A stretch of DNA of 41,792 nucleotides from JAAUTS01 sp034440395 (lineage in GTDB: Bacteria; Verrucomicrobiota; Verrucomicrobiia; Methylacidiphilales; JAAUTS01): the NCBI GenBank assembly GCA_034440395.1, contig JAWXBW010000011.1, positions 1-41,792 of the forward strand, in the 5' to 3' direction. A model generated the notes under the pieces. The model searched no databases. It saw nothing but the letters and a program-made list of their open reading frames with translations, and was not told the origin of the DNA. The translations under genes were made by a program, and so were the position numbers. Numbering within the stretch: position 1 is the stretch's first letter; each line of letters opens with the position of its first letter. Below, in pieces: positions 16,678 through 25,586 of the stretch.

Positions 16678-17568
16678 ATGAAAACACTCTTAAAAGTTCT
16701 GATCATTTTCTTTCTTCTTATCACTATGACTCGTCCACACGCCCAAACCGATAACAAAGAAAAATTCCCTATGATAGAAAAAATCGCTACAGGTTTTCAA
16801 TTCGTGGAGGGTCCTGTTTGGGTGCAAACACCTACACCGGGCTTACTCTTTAGCGATATTCCCGCTAACAAAATTTATTTTTGGAACCCCGCATCAGGCG
16901 AGGCTAAGGAATGGCGCACGCCTAGCGGGAATTCTAACGGTTTAGCCATAGATGAGAAAAGTCGCCTGCTTATTTGTCAACATGAGAGCAGAAGGCTCGC
17001 ACGACTTAATCCTGATGGGAGCGAAGTGGCTCTGGCGGAAAAATTTCAAAACGGGAAATTTAATTCTCCGAATGATCTAGCCCTACATCCCGACGGCTCG
17101 ATTTGGTTTACCGATCCAAGTTACGGATTAAACGGGCGACCTGCTGAACAGCCTCTGCATGGGGTCTATCGATTGAATCCTGCAACGGGTGCCGTAAGTC
17201 TAATGGCCTCGGACTTTGATCAACCGAATGGATTATGCTTTTCACCAGATGCCCAATATCTTTACATTGCCGATTCTGGTAAGCCCACCCATGTGCGACG
17301 CTTTAAATTAGGCGCGAACCAAGAATTTTTAGATCCCATGATTTTTTGTGTCGTCACTCAAGGAGTTCCTGATGGATTAAAATGCGATCGACTCGGGAAT
17401 CTTTACGTGACAACGGGCAGCGGAGTGGACATCTACACACCTGAAGGAACTCTTAAATTACAAATCCCTTTACCTGAATCCCCCTCCAATATCGCAGTAG
17501 TAGAAGGCTCTCTAAAAATACTCTACGTCACCGCCCGTAGTTCAGTCTACCGCATTACCTTGAATTAA
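16678..17568 (+). CDS. Secreted SMP-30/gluconolactonase family protein
   Basis: This 296-aa protein has an N-terminal signal peptide (MKTLLKVLIIFFLLITMTRPHAQ), so it is probably periplasmic. It is a six-bladed beta-propeller of the SMP-30/LRE type: FVEGPVWVQ gives the metal-binding Glu, then NSNGLAIDEKSRLLICQHE, FNSPNDLALHPDGSIWFTDP with the metal-binding Asn/Asp, and QPNGLCFSPDAQYLYIADS. Family members hydrolyse sugar lactones such as gluconolactone using a divalent cation. The actual substrate here is unknown. The gene stands alone, divergent from dusB and convergent with the FHA gene. Confidence 0.9.
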   Translation: MKTLLKVLIIFFLLITMTRPHAQTDNKEKFPMIEKIATGFQFVEGPVWVQTPTPGLLFSDIPANKIYFWNPASGEAKEWRTPSGNSNGLAIDEKSRLLICQHESRRLARLNPDGSEVALAEKFQNGKFNSPNDLALHPDGSIWFTDPSYGLNGRPAEQPLHGVYRLNPATGAVSLMASDFDQPNGLCFSPDAQYLYIADSGKPTHVRRFKLGANQEFLDPMIFCVVTQGVPDGLKCDRLGNLYVTTGSGVDIYTPEGTLKLQIPLPESPSNIAVVEGSLKILYVTARSSVYRITLN

Positions 17569-17659
17569 TGGGAGGGGATATTTGAGACGGCTATCGTTCG
17601 CTGGGTAACTGCGGTTAAACTAGGATCAACGCCAACGGCTAGGGACATAACAGCTTATT

Positions 17660-18571
17660 TCACACACTAACACGCACGAGCCGAACAACCTGCTTGCTTG
17701 AACCCAAGCTAACACTTTCTAAATTCTTCTTAGGATAGGAAGTAAATAATTTCGACACACTTTCCACGCAAACGATGCTGTCCCGTGAAGGCTCCGCTTT
17801 TAAGGTCGTCTCAACGCAGTTTTCAACTTCAGACCCATGCATCATGATGCACTGAACTTCCGCCGAGCCCACTATTTTACCTTCGACTTTACCTAAATGA
17901 AGTGCCACGACCGAATTCATTAAAACCTGATCCTCAATTCCACTGAGAGCCATTTTAAATTCCTCATCTATGCCCTTGGTGATTTGCAGAGATTTCCGAG
18001 CGCAGGCCACGGCTTTTCCAATGGCACCCGCCAGCTCGCCAGTTTCCGCCTGCCACGTCGCAAAGATAAGTCGTTTATCTAAGTGGTTAACAAAACCACC
18101 TTCCTTGGCGATCAACTCCATCTGTTTGCTAAACCACTGACCCAGCCCGCAACTATACGCAACCATCTCATCCTTAAAAGGCTCATCCTTATCAATCAAG
18201 CGAATGGCTAACATCACGACAGGAAATTTCGGTAGGATCTGAGTTTCACCAACTTTAATCATGCTTGTAGGATTTGATCCTTGCGTGCTGGTGTTACCGA
18301 GAAATTCAAATTTTTGCTCGCCGATACGTATGCAGTCCCCTTGGTGCAAAAGAGTCGGGCCGCAGACTAATTGGTCATTTAAATACGTTCCGTTACGGCT
18401 TCCCCCGTCTAAGACCATGTATTGATCGTGGTAGTTTAACCACAGCTCAGCATGTCGGCGGGAAGCGGAGGGATCTGTGACGTGGATATTCGATCCCTGT
18501 CCACGACCTAAAATGATTCGAGGAATTTCGAACCCCCATTTATCATTACCTGATACGAGTTTTCCTAACAT
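17660..18571 (-). CDS. FHA domain protein with a degenerate class III cyclase-like domain
   Basis: 303 aa. The FHA domain (about 20-92) has its phosphothreonine-binding motifs: ILGRGQGSNIHV, SASRRHAEL, GSRNGTYLN. Residues about 115-290 read like a class III nucleotidyl cyclase. PVVMLAIRL stands where the metal-Asp strand is expected, GGFVNHLDKRLIFATW where GGxVxxxxGDxxxAxF is expected, VALHLGKVEGKIVGS where GLHxGxxxxGxxGS is expected, and DSIVCVESVSKLF as the final strand. The two metal-binding Asp and the transition-state Asn/Arg appear to be replaced, so it is probably catalytically dead. It starts 8 bp after comEC. A phospho-signal scaffold role is an inference. Confidence 0.8.
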   Translation of the reverse strand: MLGKLVSGNDKWGFEIPRIILGRGQGSNIHVTDPSASRRHAELWLNYHDQYMVLDGGSRNGTYLNDQLVCGPTLLHQGDCIRIGEQKFEFLGNTSTQGSNPTSMIKVGETQILPKFPVVMLAIRLIDKDEPFKDEMVAYSCGLGQWFSKQMELIAKEGGFVNHLDKRLIFATWQAETGELAGAIGKAVACARKSLQITKGIDEEFKMALSGIEDQVLMNSVVALHLGKVEGKIVGSAEVQCIMMHGSEVENCVETTLKAEPSRDSIVCVESVSKLFTSYPKKNLESVSLGSSKQVVRLVRVSV

Positions 18572-18579
18572 AATGCACT

Positions 18580-20895
18580 TTACTTAAATGATTGTTCCTG
18601 AGAAGACCATGACTTTAATTCAGTTTCACCATCGGAGTTAATTCTAAATTGTAAAGCACCAGTCTGCTCCATCTTTAAAATAGCTATCCTACGCAGCTTT
18701 AAAAAATTTGTTTTTTCATACGTCATCCCGCGATCAGGATGGAACCCACGTGCTGGGCGAACCAACCAACGTGGGCTAACCGCCGCTAACCAGTCTTCCC
18801 CTAAATTAGCTAAAACGCTGTGCTCACCCTGAATCAAGACGTCTGCCCTCAGCTCTTTTCCCGAAGCGAGTAGCCTTTGTTCCACCGTTTCTGAAATGTC
18901 ACCTGCTACTAAAATAGCTGCGCCTTTTTTAGTAAAACGTAGTACCAGACCTTGATCCTCCTGTCTCTCGCTCACACGCTCGGCAGGCGGCCATAAGACT
19001 TCCACCCACACCTCCCCACCTAAAGAAAACACATCACCCTGCCTCCAGAATTGCTTAGCCTGCCCCGCCGCCTCCATATCCGCTAACCAACGATGATAGA
19101 CCTGCGATTTACTGCGAAAGCCCGCTTCCGCCCAAAGGATGGAAGAAATCTGTTTCATTAACTCACTCATACCCCCCATGTGATCTGCCCCTGCTTGAGT
19201 TAGGATCACGCCCGTCGCTTCATTCACCCCTTGTTGTTGCCGGAAACGATTGATCGCTGAGCCCCACACGTATTCCGTTCCGCTATCAACAAACCATGTA
19301 TGCCCGCCTGTTTGTAGAACTATTGGACAAGCCTGCCTACTTTGAAAAAGAGTAAAGCTGGCTTCTTCCGCTGGCGGCAAAGCCCAAGGAGCTGCGACAT
19401 AAAAATGACCTCCAGGAACCACCGCTAAAAACTCAATCACTGCTACCAACCCTTTCAAGGCCAGCCAATTAACTTGATTCAACAACAGCGGCCATGCACT
19501 GGTTAAAAAAGATCCCGCTACTGATAAAGCACTACAGGTAAGGATTAAAGCCGCTAAAGGCATCACCACGATATTTGCCAACAGGGTAATCGGTGCAAAT
19601 AAATTAAAATAGCTGAGGATTAAAATTTGCGAAGCCAGCCATGCACAAAGTGACGAAGCCAACACCCCACAACAAACCCAATAACAACGATCCACGCTAC
19701 GCCGCCACGTTGAAATCAACCGCACAGGTATCCACGGATCAAGTTTACCCCACGTATAAAATTTATCTAACAAAGGCTCTGTCCCGATCACCATCCCTAA
19801 CACGACCAAAAAAGAAAGCTGAAATCCGACATCAAAAATCTGAGCTGGATCCATTACCCAAATACCTAAAGCTGCCAGACCTAATACGTTTAGGATATTG
19901 ACCGGTCTATATAAAGCCCAAGCCACCAGAATGAGAGCGGCCATCATAAACGCCCTCATGGCACTGGACTGCATACCCGTGGCTAAACAAAAGATCAAAA
20001 GCACAGGTAATACGATCCAGGCCCAACGCCAACGAATCATGCCGCTGGCTTGTAAAACCAAAATCAGTATCCCCAAAATAACGCCCACATTCTGCCCACT
20101 CACCGCAAAAAGATGCAGAGTCCCCGTTACCCGAAAAGCCTCCTCTAAATCCGACGCTATACCCTCTTTGTAACCAAACAACATCCCCGACATCAACCCC
20201 GAAATCTGCGGATCATCCTCCAATCCTATTTTTAAAACCCGCAACATCTTATCCCTCAAAGCATAAGCCACTAAACCTAGGGGGTCACGACTAGGCTCCA
20301 ACTCCTGCACAGAATCACCCGTCGATTTTAATATATAATAGATTCCCTTGTTTTTCAAAAACGTCGCATAATCAAACTCACCTGGATTGATCGTTACATT
20401 CGGTCTTTGCCAAAACCCCGCCACTCGCAAGATCTGTCCTGGTACAAGCTTCAAGTCGGATGGTTGCCGCACTACTACCAGCACTTCCCCATCCGCTTTT
20501 GTGTCACCCATCACCTGCTTCACGCCAGAAACCTGTGCCCTGAATTCCACCCGTGATTCACCATCCCTTTTGATCTTAAGTAAGGGCAAATCTAAAACCT
20601 TTACTACCATCTCCCCGCTCTGACTCTGTTCACCTAAAATATTTCTTAGGTCATCTTGTGGGCGCACCGACTTTTGAACTTGTGCGTAAAATTGAAAAAT
20701 GAAACACGTCGCTAAAAGTAACGTGACGGTTTCTTTCCAACCTCGAACAACCAAAGTTGAGCCCAAACATACGATAGCTGCGCCTAAGAGAACTCGGTAG
20801 TCACAGGGGAAAAATCTGCCAGAGATAATTCCCACCGCCGCCGCCAATGCTATCCAAAACAAAGGATAGACCATGAGCGGAGTGCGAGCTTTCAT
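18580..20895 (-). CDS. comEC: ComEC/Rec2 family DNA-uptake channel
   Basis: 771 aa, an inner-membrane channel for transport of single-stranded DNA during natural transformation. The N-terminal membrane/OB region (DUF4131-like) spans about 1-190. The Competence domain follows with many membrane helices (LHLFAVSGQNVGVILGIL, SSAMRAFMMAALILVAWAL, MDPAQIFDVGFQLSFLVVLG). The C-terminal beta-lactamase-like domain (about 515-750) keeps FVDSGTEY and VAGDISE but has TQAGADHMGG (about 566) where active members have THxHxDHxGG. Both His of the HxH pair are missing, so nuclease activity is doubtful. It lies 14 bp after thiD and 8 bp before the FHA gene. Confidence 0.93.
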   Translation of the reverse strand: MKARTPLMVYPLFWIALAAAVGIISGRFFPCDYRVLLGAAIVCLGSTLVVRGWKETVTLLLATCFIFQFYAQVQKSVRPQDDLRNILGEQSQSGEMVVKVLDLPLLKIKRDGESRVEFRAQVSGVKQVMGDTKADGEVLVVVRQPSDLKLVPGQILRVAGFWQRPNVTINPGEFDYATFLKNKGIYYILKSTGDSVQELEPSRDPLGLVAYALRDKMLRVLKIGLEDDPQISGLMSGMLFGYKEGIASDLEEAFRVTGTLHLFAVSGQNVGVILGILILVLQASGMIRWRWAWIVLPVLLIFCLATGMQSSAMRAFMMAALILVAWALYRPVNILNVLGLAALGIWVMDPAQIFDVGFQLSFLVVLGMVIGTEPLLDKFYTWGKLDPWIPVRLISTWRRSVDRCYWVCCGVLASSLCAWLASQILILSYFNLFAPITLLANIVVMPLAALILTCSALSVAGSFLTSAWPLLLNQVNWLALKGLVAVIEFLAVVPGGHFYVAAPWALPPAEEASFTLFQSRQACPIVLQTGGHTWFVDSGTEYVWGSAINRFRQQQGVNEATGVILTQAGADHMGGMSELMKQISSILWAEAGFRSKSQVYHRWLADMEAAGQAKQFWRQGDVFSLGGEVWVEVLWPPAERVSERQEDQGLVLRFTKKGAAILVAGDISETVEQRLLASGKELRADVLIQGEHSVLANLGEDWLAAVSPRWLVRPARGFHPDRGMTYEKTNFLKLRRIAILKMEQTGALQFRINSDGETELKSWSSQEQSFK

Positions 20896-20909
20896 GGGAA
20901 ATAGTCGAC

Positions 20910-21731
20910 TTAATTTTTCGACTTTACAAAAGAAGGTAGTTGATTCAGGGGCTGATAAGCTCCAAGACGGAAATGCTCTCGAATGGCTCGGGTGATAAAT
21001 TTTTTGGCGGCGCTAACCGCCTCTTGCAAGCTCCTGCCTTGCGCCATCTGGGCGGCTATAGCTGCTGAGTAAGTGCAACCTGTCCCGTGCGTTAACACAT
21101 TTTTAATCGTCGTAGCTTGATAGGTAAACATCGTTTCCCCATCAAATAAAAAATCTGTAGCCTGCTTTAAATTTAAATGTCCTCCTTTAATTAAAAACGG
21201 CACACGCCAGATTTGTTGAGCAAAAACCGCTGCCTCTTGTGCCTCGGCCAGACTGCTTATTTTATGGCCTAATAATACACCCGCCTCATCCAGATTCGGT
21301 GTAACTAGATCAGCTAAAGGTAGGAGCTGTTTCTTCATAACTTCTAAAGCATCTGGCTCCAGCAGAAGTGCTCCACTGGTAGCCACCATAACGGGATCAA
21401 CAATCAAGGCAAAGGGCTGCTTCTTTTTTTGCGCTCGCAAACTACGGGCGACAACTTCGATAATCTCTGCGGAGTAAAGCATACCCGTTTTTACCGCCGC
21501 CACGGGGAAGGCCTGGAACACGAGGTCAATCTGTTCCTTAACACAAAGGACGGGTAATGGATTAATGCTTTTTACTTTACCGGGGTGCTCTGCTACCACA
21601 CAGGTAATAGCTGTTGTTCCATAAACCCCCATCGTAGTAAAAGTTTTCAAGTCTGCTTGAATTCCTGCTCCGCCGCTGTTGTCCGAGCCCGCTATGCTGA
21701 GAACCACGGGAATTTTTCGTTGATACGCCAT
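20910..21731 (-). CDS. thiD: Hydroxymethylpyrimidine/phosphomethylpyrimidine kinase
   Basis: About 273 aa from ATG 21731 (MAYQRKIPVVLSIAGSD); an upstream GTG at 21764 would add 11 residues without family character. The ribokinase-fold kinase phosphorylates HMP to HMP-PP for thiamine synthesis. Signatures are IAGSDNSGGAGIQADLKTF at the N-terminus, the MGVYGTTAITCV stretch, VDPVMVATSGALL, TPNLDEAGVLLG, KGGHL, and the catalytic anion hole HGTGCTYSAAIAAQMA. Length is normal. It heads a tight same-strand cluster with comEC and the FHA gene. No TPP riboswitch is visible upstream. Confidence 0.95.
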   Translation of the reverse strand: MAYQRKIPVVLSIAGSDNSGGAGIQADLKTFTTMGVYGTTAITCVVAEHPGKVKSINPLPVLCVKEQIDLVFQAFPVAAVKTGMLYSAEIIEVVARSLRAQKKKQPFALIVDPVMVATSGALLLEPDALEVMKKQLLPLADLVTPNLDEAGVLLGHKISSLAEAQEAAVFAQQIWRVPFLIKGGHLNLKQATDFLFDGETMFTYQATTIKNVLTHGTGCTYSAAIAAQMAQGRSLQEAVSAAKKFITRAIREHFRLGAYQPLNQLPSFVKSKN

Positions 21732-21846
21732 CCTGCCATTATCCGCATCCTTGACGAAAAACACCTCTTTTATTTAGTTTTTTTCAGTTACTTAGTTTGC
21801 TACTTTCTGAACAGCTGCTCTTGTTATAAAAACCACCGCCACTTTT

Positions 21847-22497
21847 ATGCTAGATAAAATCACTAATAATCACGCCTTTCCCTATGTGGCTCCCTTTGTC
21901 TTATTCATGCTCTTCCTCATGCTGGAAGGCATCCATGCCTCCGCCCTCTATCTAGTCTATCCCATTAAGACAATTGCCGTAGGCTGCCTTATCCTCTGGC
22001 TTTTCTCCCGACTTCCCTCTTTCAATTTTGATAAGCCCTTGCTCAGCATAGGAGTCGGCGTCGTTGTCTTTGTTCTCTGGGTCAAACTCGGCCCACTCAT
22101 TTCCTTCAGCGAAATGACAGGTGGCTTCAATCCCTTTTCCTTTGAAGATCAACAGATAGCTTGGGGTCTGCTACTCATCCGTATTTTCGGTGCCGTCATC
22201 ATTGTGCCCGTTATGGAAGAATTATTTTGGCGCGGCTTCCTCATGCGCTACATCATCAACGAAAAATTTCAAGACGTCGCTCTCGGCACCTACACCCATC
22301 TTTCCTTCTGGCTCACTACGCTTCTTTTCGCCTCCGTCCACGGACCCCTTGCACCTATCGCCTTCATCACGGGTATCTTCTATGGCCTGCTCTTTATTAA
22401 AACCAAAAGCCTTGGAAATGTCATCCTAGCCCACGCCGTGACAAATCTCCTCCTCGGTATCTACGTGGTCAAAACTTCCCAGTGGCAGTTTTGGTAG
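21847..22497 (+). CDS. CPBP-family intramembrane metalloprotease
   Basis: This 216-aa protein has about six membrane helices. The three diagnostic motifs of the CPBP (Abi/Rce1-like) family are intact: EELFWRGFLMR (EExxxR), FASVHGP (FxxxH) and LAHAVTN (HxxxN), which together bind a catalytic metal within the membrane. The short form and the loop around SFEDQQIAWG recall the CAAX-protease-related family found alongside exosortases; that subgroup call is tentative since no exosortase is in this window. It lies 38 bp upstream of ruvC on the same strand and is divergent from thiD. Confidence 0.85.
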   Translation: MLDKITNNHAFPYVAPFVLFMLFLMLEGIHASALYLVYPIKTIAVGCLILWLFSRLPSFNFDKPLLSIGVGVVVFVLWVKLGPLISFSEMTGGFNPFSFEDQQIAWGLLLIRIFGAVIIVPVMEELFWRGFLMRYIINEKFQDVALGTYTHLSFWLTTLLFASVHGPLAPIAFITGIFYGLLFIKTKSLGNVILAHAVTNLLLGIYVVKTSQWQFW

Positions 22498-22535
22498 CCA
22501 TTGACGACTGACTATCGACCCTTGACACTACCTTC

Positions 22536-23066
22536 ATGCGTATTCTCGGTATAGACCCATCCATTCGTAGCACAGGTTTTGCCGTGATCGAATGCCATGG
22601 AAATAAAACCACCGCACTTCACTACGGCACCATTCCTAACCCCATCTCCCGATCTCCAGAGGAATCGCTACATCAGATTTATAAATCTCTGAGCGAGGTG
22701 ATCACCCAGTATCAGCCAGACTCCGCTGCGATTGAAAAAATCATCTACGTGCAAAGCACACGCACCGCCATTATTATGGGTTCTGCCCGAGGTGCCGCCT
22801 TAGTCGCCGTGGCAGGTGCAGGCTTACGCATAACAGAATACCCAGCTAAACTCATTAAAAAGGCTGCTACTGGCCACGGCACTGCACAAAAAAATCAGGT
22901 TGCTTTCATGATGCGCGTTCTTCTTGGCCTACGAGAAACTCCCCCTTCCGATGCCGCCGATGCTCTAGCCATCGCCCTCACCCATGCTCGCACCATGACC
23001 AGCCCGATTTCTTTATCTAAAAAATCTACACCTAAGTCTATAAACAACTTGAAACTTAAAACCTAA
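22536..23066 (+). CDS. ruvC: Holliday-junction resolvase RuvC
   Basis: This 176-aa RNase H-fold endonuclease resolves Holliday junctions made in recombination. The acidic catalytic residues are present: Asp7 in GIDPSIRSTGF, Glu in AAIEKIIYVQS, and the paired Asp in PSDAADALAIALTHA. The stretch GSARGAALVAVA is the helix following the active site. The last 20 residues (SKKSTPKSINNL) are a polar, poorly conserved tail. It is followed after 16 bp by ruvA; ruvB is not nearby. Confidence 0.96.
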   Translation: MRILGIDPSIRSTGFAVIECHGNKTTALHYGTIPNPISRSPEESLHQIYKSLSEVITQYQPDSAAIEKIIYVQSTRTAIIMGSARGAALVAVAGAGLRITEYPAKLIKKAATGHGTAQKNQVAFMMRVLLGLRETPPSDAADALAIALTHARTMTSPISLSKKSTPKSINNLKLKT

Positions 23067-23082
23067 AACCTAAAACTTTCCT

Positions 23083-23676
23083 GTGATCGCATTCCTTAAA
23101 GGCAAACTTATCGACGCACTACCTAACAAGCTTATTCTTGACGTGCGTGATGTCGGCTACGAAGTGCTCATCCCCTACTCCACTTTCGACAAGCTTCCCC
23201 TTCCCCAACAGGAAGTCATGCTCCACACCTACCTTCAAGTGCGCGAAGACGCTCACGTCCTCTACGGTTTCTTAACCCGACCCGAAAGAGATCTCTTTCT
23301 TCTATTAGTTAATAACGTTTCAGGCGTCGGCCCTAAACTAGCTCTCTCCGTTTTAAGCGGTGCCCACCCCGATCAATTTCAAACCGCCGTCGCCCTCCAA
23401 GACATCGCCTTCCTCTCAAAAATTAAAGGCCTAGGTAAAAAAACAGCCGAACGTATTGTGGTTGAACTCAAAGACAAAGTGGGTCTCACCTCCACCCTAA
23501 CAAATTCCACCATGGCTGGACCTGTGCTAGACCCCAGCCAAAAACATTTAAACGATGCCGTGCTTGCCCTCATAGCCCTAGGCTTCAAACAACCTGACGC
23601 TATCAAAGCCGTAACCAGCATTGAGAAAAAAACCACCGTAGAAGCCACCATCCGCGAAGCTCTAAAATCTCTTTAA
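23083..23676 (+). CDS. ruvA: Holliday-junction branch-migration protein RuvA
   Basis: 197 aa with a GTG start. The tetrameric RuvA binds the four-way junction and loads RuvB. Domain I is an OB fold (IAFLKGKLIDALPNKLILDV, VGYEVLIPYSTF, LHTYLQVREDAHVLYGF). Domain II has two helix-hairpin-helix motifs (NNVSGVGPKLALSVLS and IKGLGKKTAERIVVELKDK). Domain III (about 150-197) is the RuvB-binding helical bundle, LNDAVLALIALGFKQPDAI. A 7-bp motif TAAAACC repeated about three times (23057-23076) spans the ruvC stop. Confidence 0.96.
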   Translation: MIAFLKGKLIDALPNKLILDVRDVGYEVLIPYSTFDKLPLPQQEVMLHTYLQVREDAHVLYGFLTRPERDLFLLLVNNVSGVGPKLALSVLSGAHPDQFQTAVALQDIAFLSKIKGLGKKTAERIVVELKDKVGLTSTLTNSTMAGPVLDPSQKHLNDAVLALIALGFKQPDAIKAVTSIEKKTTVEATIREALKSL

Positions 23677-23725
23677 CCTAATAGCGGGAAAAAGTCATAC
23701 GCATTAAATTCATCCTGATACTTTT

Positions 23726-24652
23726 ATGCTTACCCGGCTCCTTCTTTTTCTTTTCTATGCCAGCACATGGGCTCGGGCTAGCGTTGAGCCTAGTATTGTT
23801 GAGGTAGCGCAGGATTTAACAACAGGGAAGCCACTCTCAGCACCTTGGACTGTGGCCTGCTGGAATATCGAATGGTTTCCTGGTCAAAGCCCCACTAAGA
23901 GTTCTAAAACCAGTGAGAAAAAACAAATTCGGGCGGTTAAGGAAATATACCTACAGGAGAAGCCCACCATCCTCTTCGCCACTGAAGTGCGTAGCTTAGA
24001 ACAACTCAAACGGCTTAGATTAACGAATGTTTCTTTAGCCTGCACCCAGATACCTCGCACCAAAGAAGAAGGGCTGCTGCTGCCCAATCAAGGCCTCGCA
24101 CTTATTAGTCAAGTTCCTTGGAAAAAAGTTTGGGCTTTAGATTTCAGTAAACTCACGCCCGGGATGGATCGCCCCTATCGAGGTATCTTAGGCGCGGAGT
24201 TCATAGATGCTTCGGGCAAGTCTTTTTATCTTTATGGTGTGCATTTAAAAAGTAATCGGGGAGATGCCAGATCCAACCGAATGAGGCGTGAAAGAGCCAT
24301 GCTGTTCCTGCGTTGGGACTGGAAGCGTTTAAAGCTGGATCCACAAAAAGATCGGATCATGATTGTCGGAGATTTTAATACCTCCTTAACTTTACCCGCT
24401 TACGCTCAGGAAAGAACTTTACGTAACTTTTTGCAAGAGGGCTTTGTGGATGCAACGGAAGGGATGTCCTCACATGAGCGTGTGACCTTACCTAAAAAAG
24501 CGGGCAGCCCCTTTCCACCAGCTGACTTTGATCAAATGATTCTCTCACCAGCTTTTGCGCAAGAGTGGAAAACGGCAATGCCTTGGGCCCAAGTTATTCC
24601 CGTTTCAGAATCTGCTAGCGACCATTCGATGATGAAGATCGCCCTACCCTAA
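23726..24652 (+). CDS. Secreted endonuclease/exonuclease/phosphatase family protein
   Basis: This 308-aa protein has a signal peptide (MLTRLLLFLFYASTWARA), so it is exported. The EEP (DNase I-like) fold motifs are complete: TVACWNIEWFPG with Asn, ILFATEVRSLEQ with the metal-binding Glu, YGVHLKSNRGD with catalytic His, MIVGDFNTS with Asp/Asn, and the final SDHSMMKIALP with the His. The family includes nucleases, sphingomyelinases and phosphatases, and the sequence alone does not choose between them. The nearest gene, a PIN-type toxin, is convergent. Confidence 0.88.
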   Translation: MLTRLLLFLFYASTWARASVEPSIVEVAQDLTTGKPLSAPWTVACWNIEWFPGQSPTKSSKTSEKKQIRAVKEIYLQEKPTILFATEVRSLEQLKRLRLTNVSLACTQIPRTKEEGLLLPNQGLALISQVPWKKVWALDFSKLTPGMDRPYRGILGAEFIDASGKSFYLYGVHLKSNRGDARSNRMRRERAMLFLRWDWKRLKLDPQKDRIMIVGDFNTSLTLPAYAQERTLRNFLQEGFVDATEGMSSHERVTLPKKAGSPFPPADFDQMILSPAFAQEWKTAMPWAQVIPVSESASDHSMMKIALP

Positions 24653-24687
24653 CGCTTCTCAGTCGCTTCGGTTCAGGCAAAGCATTA

Positions 24688-25140
24688 TCACAGCGGCACC
24701 ACTAACCCCTCAGCCTCTGCCAGCTGCTTTTGCTTGATATCAAAAGTCAGAAGTTCCCGTGCTCCCAAATGCAGCGCTGTTGCTACATGAAGCACATCAA
24801 AGCCACGATACCCCTCGGTCCACGTGTATTGGGCGGAGAGTCGTTCGCCAATGCTGACCACGTCTGCCCATTCCACTGGCACGATCACTACCGCACCAGT
24901 AGAGATATTTTTTTGCAGTTCTCCCATGGCGGCTATCGCCGTTACCCGATCAAATCCTTTAGCTGAATTGCGCGAATGAAGAAATACCTGCCAGCGCGTC
25001 GCTTGCCGAAATTCGAAGAACAAAGGGGAAGCAATGTGAAGAGCTTCAGGCATATTTGCAAAATGACGAGCAGCGAATTCCGAGTTGACCTGTCGCCGAT
25101 ACATTGCGCAGATAAAGGAAGTGTCGGGGTAGGCAATCAC
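24688..25140 (-). CDS. PIN-domain toxin (VapC-like)
   Basis: This 150-aa ribonuclease toxin has the four acidic residues of the PIN active site: Asp6 in YPDTSFICAMY, Glu in LFFEFRQATR, Asp in RGFDVLHVATAL, and Asp in LLTFDIKQKQLA. It probably cleaves tRNA or mRNA when freed from its antitoxin. It overlaps the antitoxin gene by 4 nt (25137-25140). The module is inserted between the EEP gene and typA and looks like an independent mobile unit. Confidence 0.9.
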   Translation of the reverse strand: MIAYPDTSFICAMYRRQVNSEFAARHFANMPEALHIASPLFFEFRQATRWQVFLHSRNSAKGFDRVTAIAAMGELQKNISTGAVVIVPVEWADVVSIGERLSAQYTWTEGYRGFDVLHVATALHLGARELLTFDIKQKQLAEAEGLVVPL

Positions 25141-25397
25141 CCTAAATCATCCGCCAGTTCATCATCTCGCATTGCTTTAACTTCCTCCATCGTAAATATA
25201 CGATCACCCCAGACCTCTTTGAGTTGAGCCATGATGTCGGGTTTAACCAGAGCACCAGAAGTCTCCGATGCAGGGTTGGCTGTGAGTTGCGCAAAAGGCT
25301 GGCCACGTTTCATGATCTGCACAGTCTCGCCATGCTCAATCCAAGCGGAGACACGCCGAAAATTATTTCTGAGGTCGGCGACAGTAGCGGTTTTCAT
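25137..25397 (-). CDS. Phd/YefM-type antitoxin
   Basis: This 86-aa antitoxin is a prevent-host-death type protein: MKTATVADLRNNFRRVSAWI is the N-terminal DNA-binding fold, GETVQIMKRGQPFAQL the core strand pair. The acidic tail (EEVKAMRDDELADDL) would wrap the toxin active site. It is encoded first, overlapping the PIN toxin. The start codon lies inside an inverted repeat that probably serves as the autoregulatory operator. Confidence 0.9.
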   Translation of the reverse strand: MKTATVADLRNNFRRVSAWIEHGETVQIMKRGQPFAQLTANPASETSGALVKPDIMAQLKEVWGDRIFTMEEVKAMRDDELADDLG

Positions 25398-25416
25398 GAT
25401 AGTTATTAAGTATCAT
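25396..25416 (-). promoter_or_regulatory. Operator palindrome at the Phd antitoxin start
   Basis: ATGATA (25396-25401) and TATCAT (25411-25416) form a perfect inverted repeat with a 9-bp A/T-rich centre. It overlaps the antitoxin start codon (25395-25397). Such placement is typical for repression by the Phd-toxin complex. Confidence 0.5.
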
Positions 25417-25586
25417 AGCCATCTCAATTTGTCAAGAAATGCAGCACCATGGCACTTGGGAATTAGTCCTCGATTCATGACACATTGGATAATTCATACA
25501 GTAACAGCAGCCATTTTTGTCCATGCAAACAGCCGCCAACCTGTGACGCATTTTTTATAGACTGGCTGAACCCCGGGGTTTTCTGC

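Noticed and set aside
21732..21846. TPP riboswitch upstream of thiD
   Set aside because: The intergenic space is short and A/T-rich, and I see no THI-box sequence (no CUGAGA-type core).
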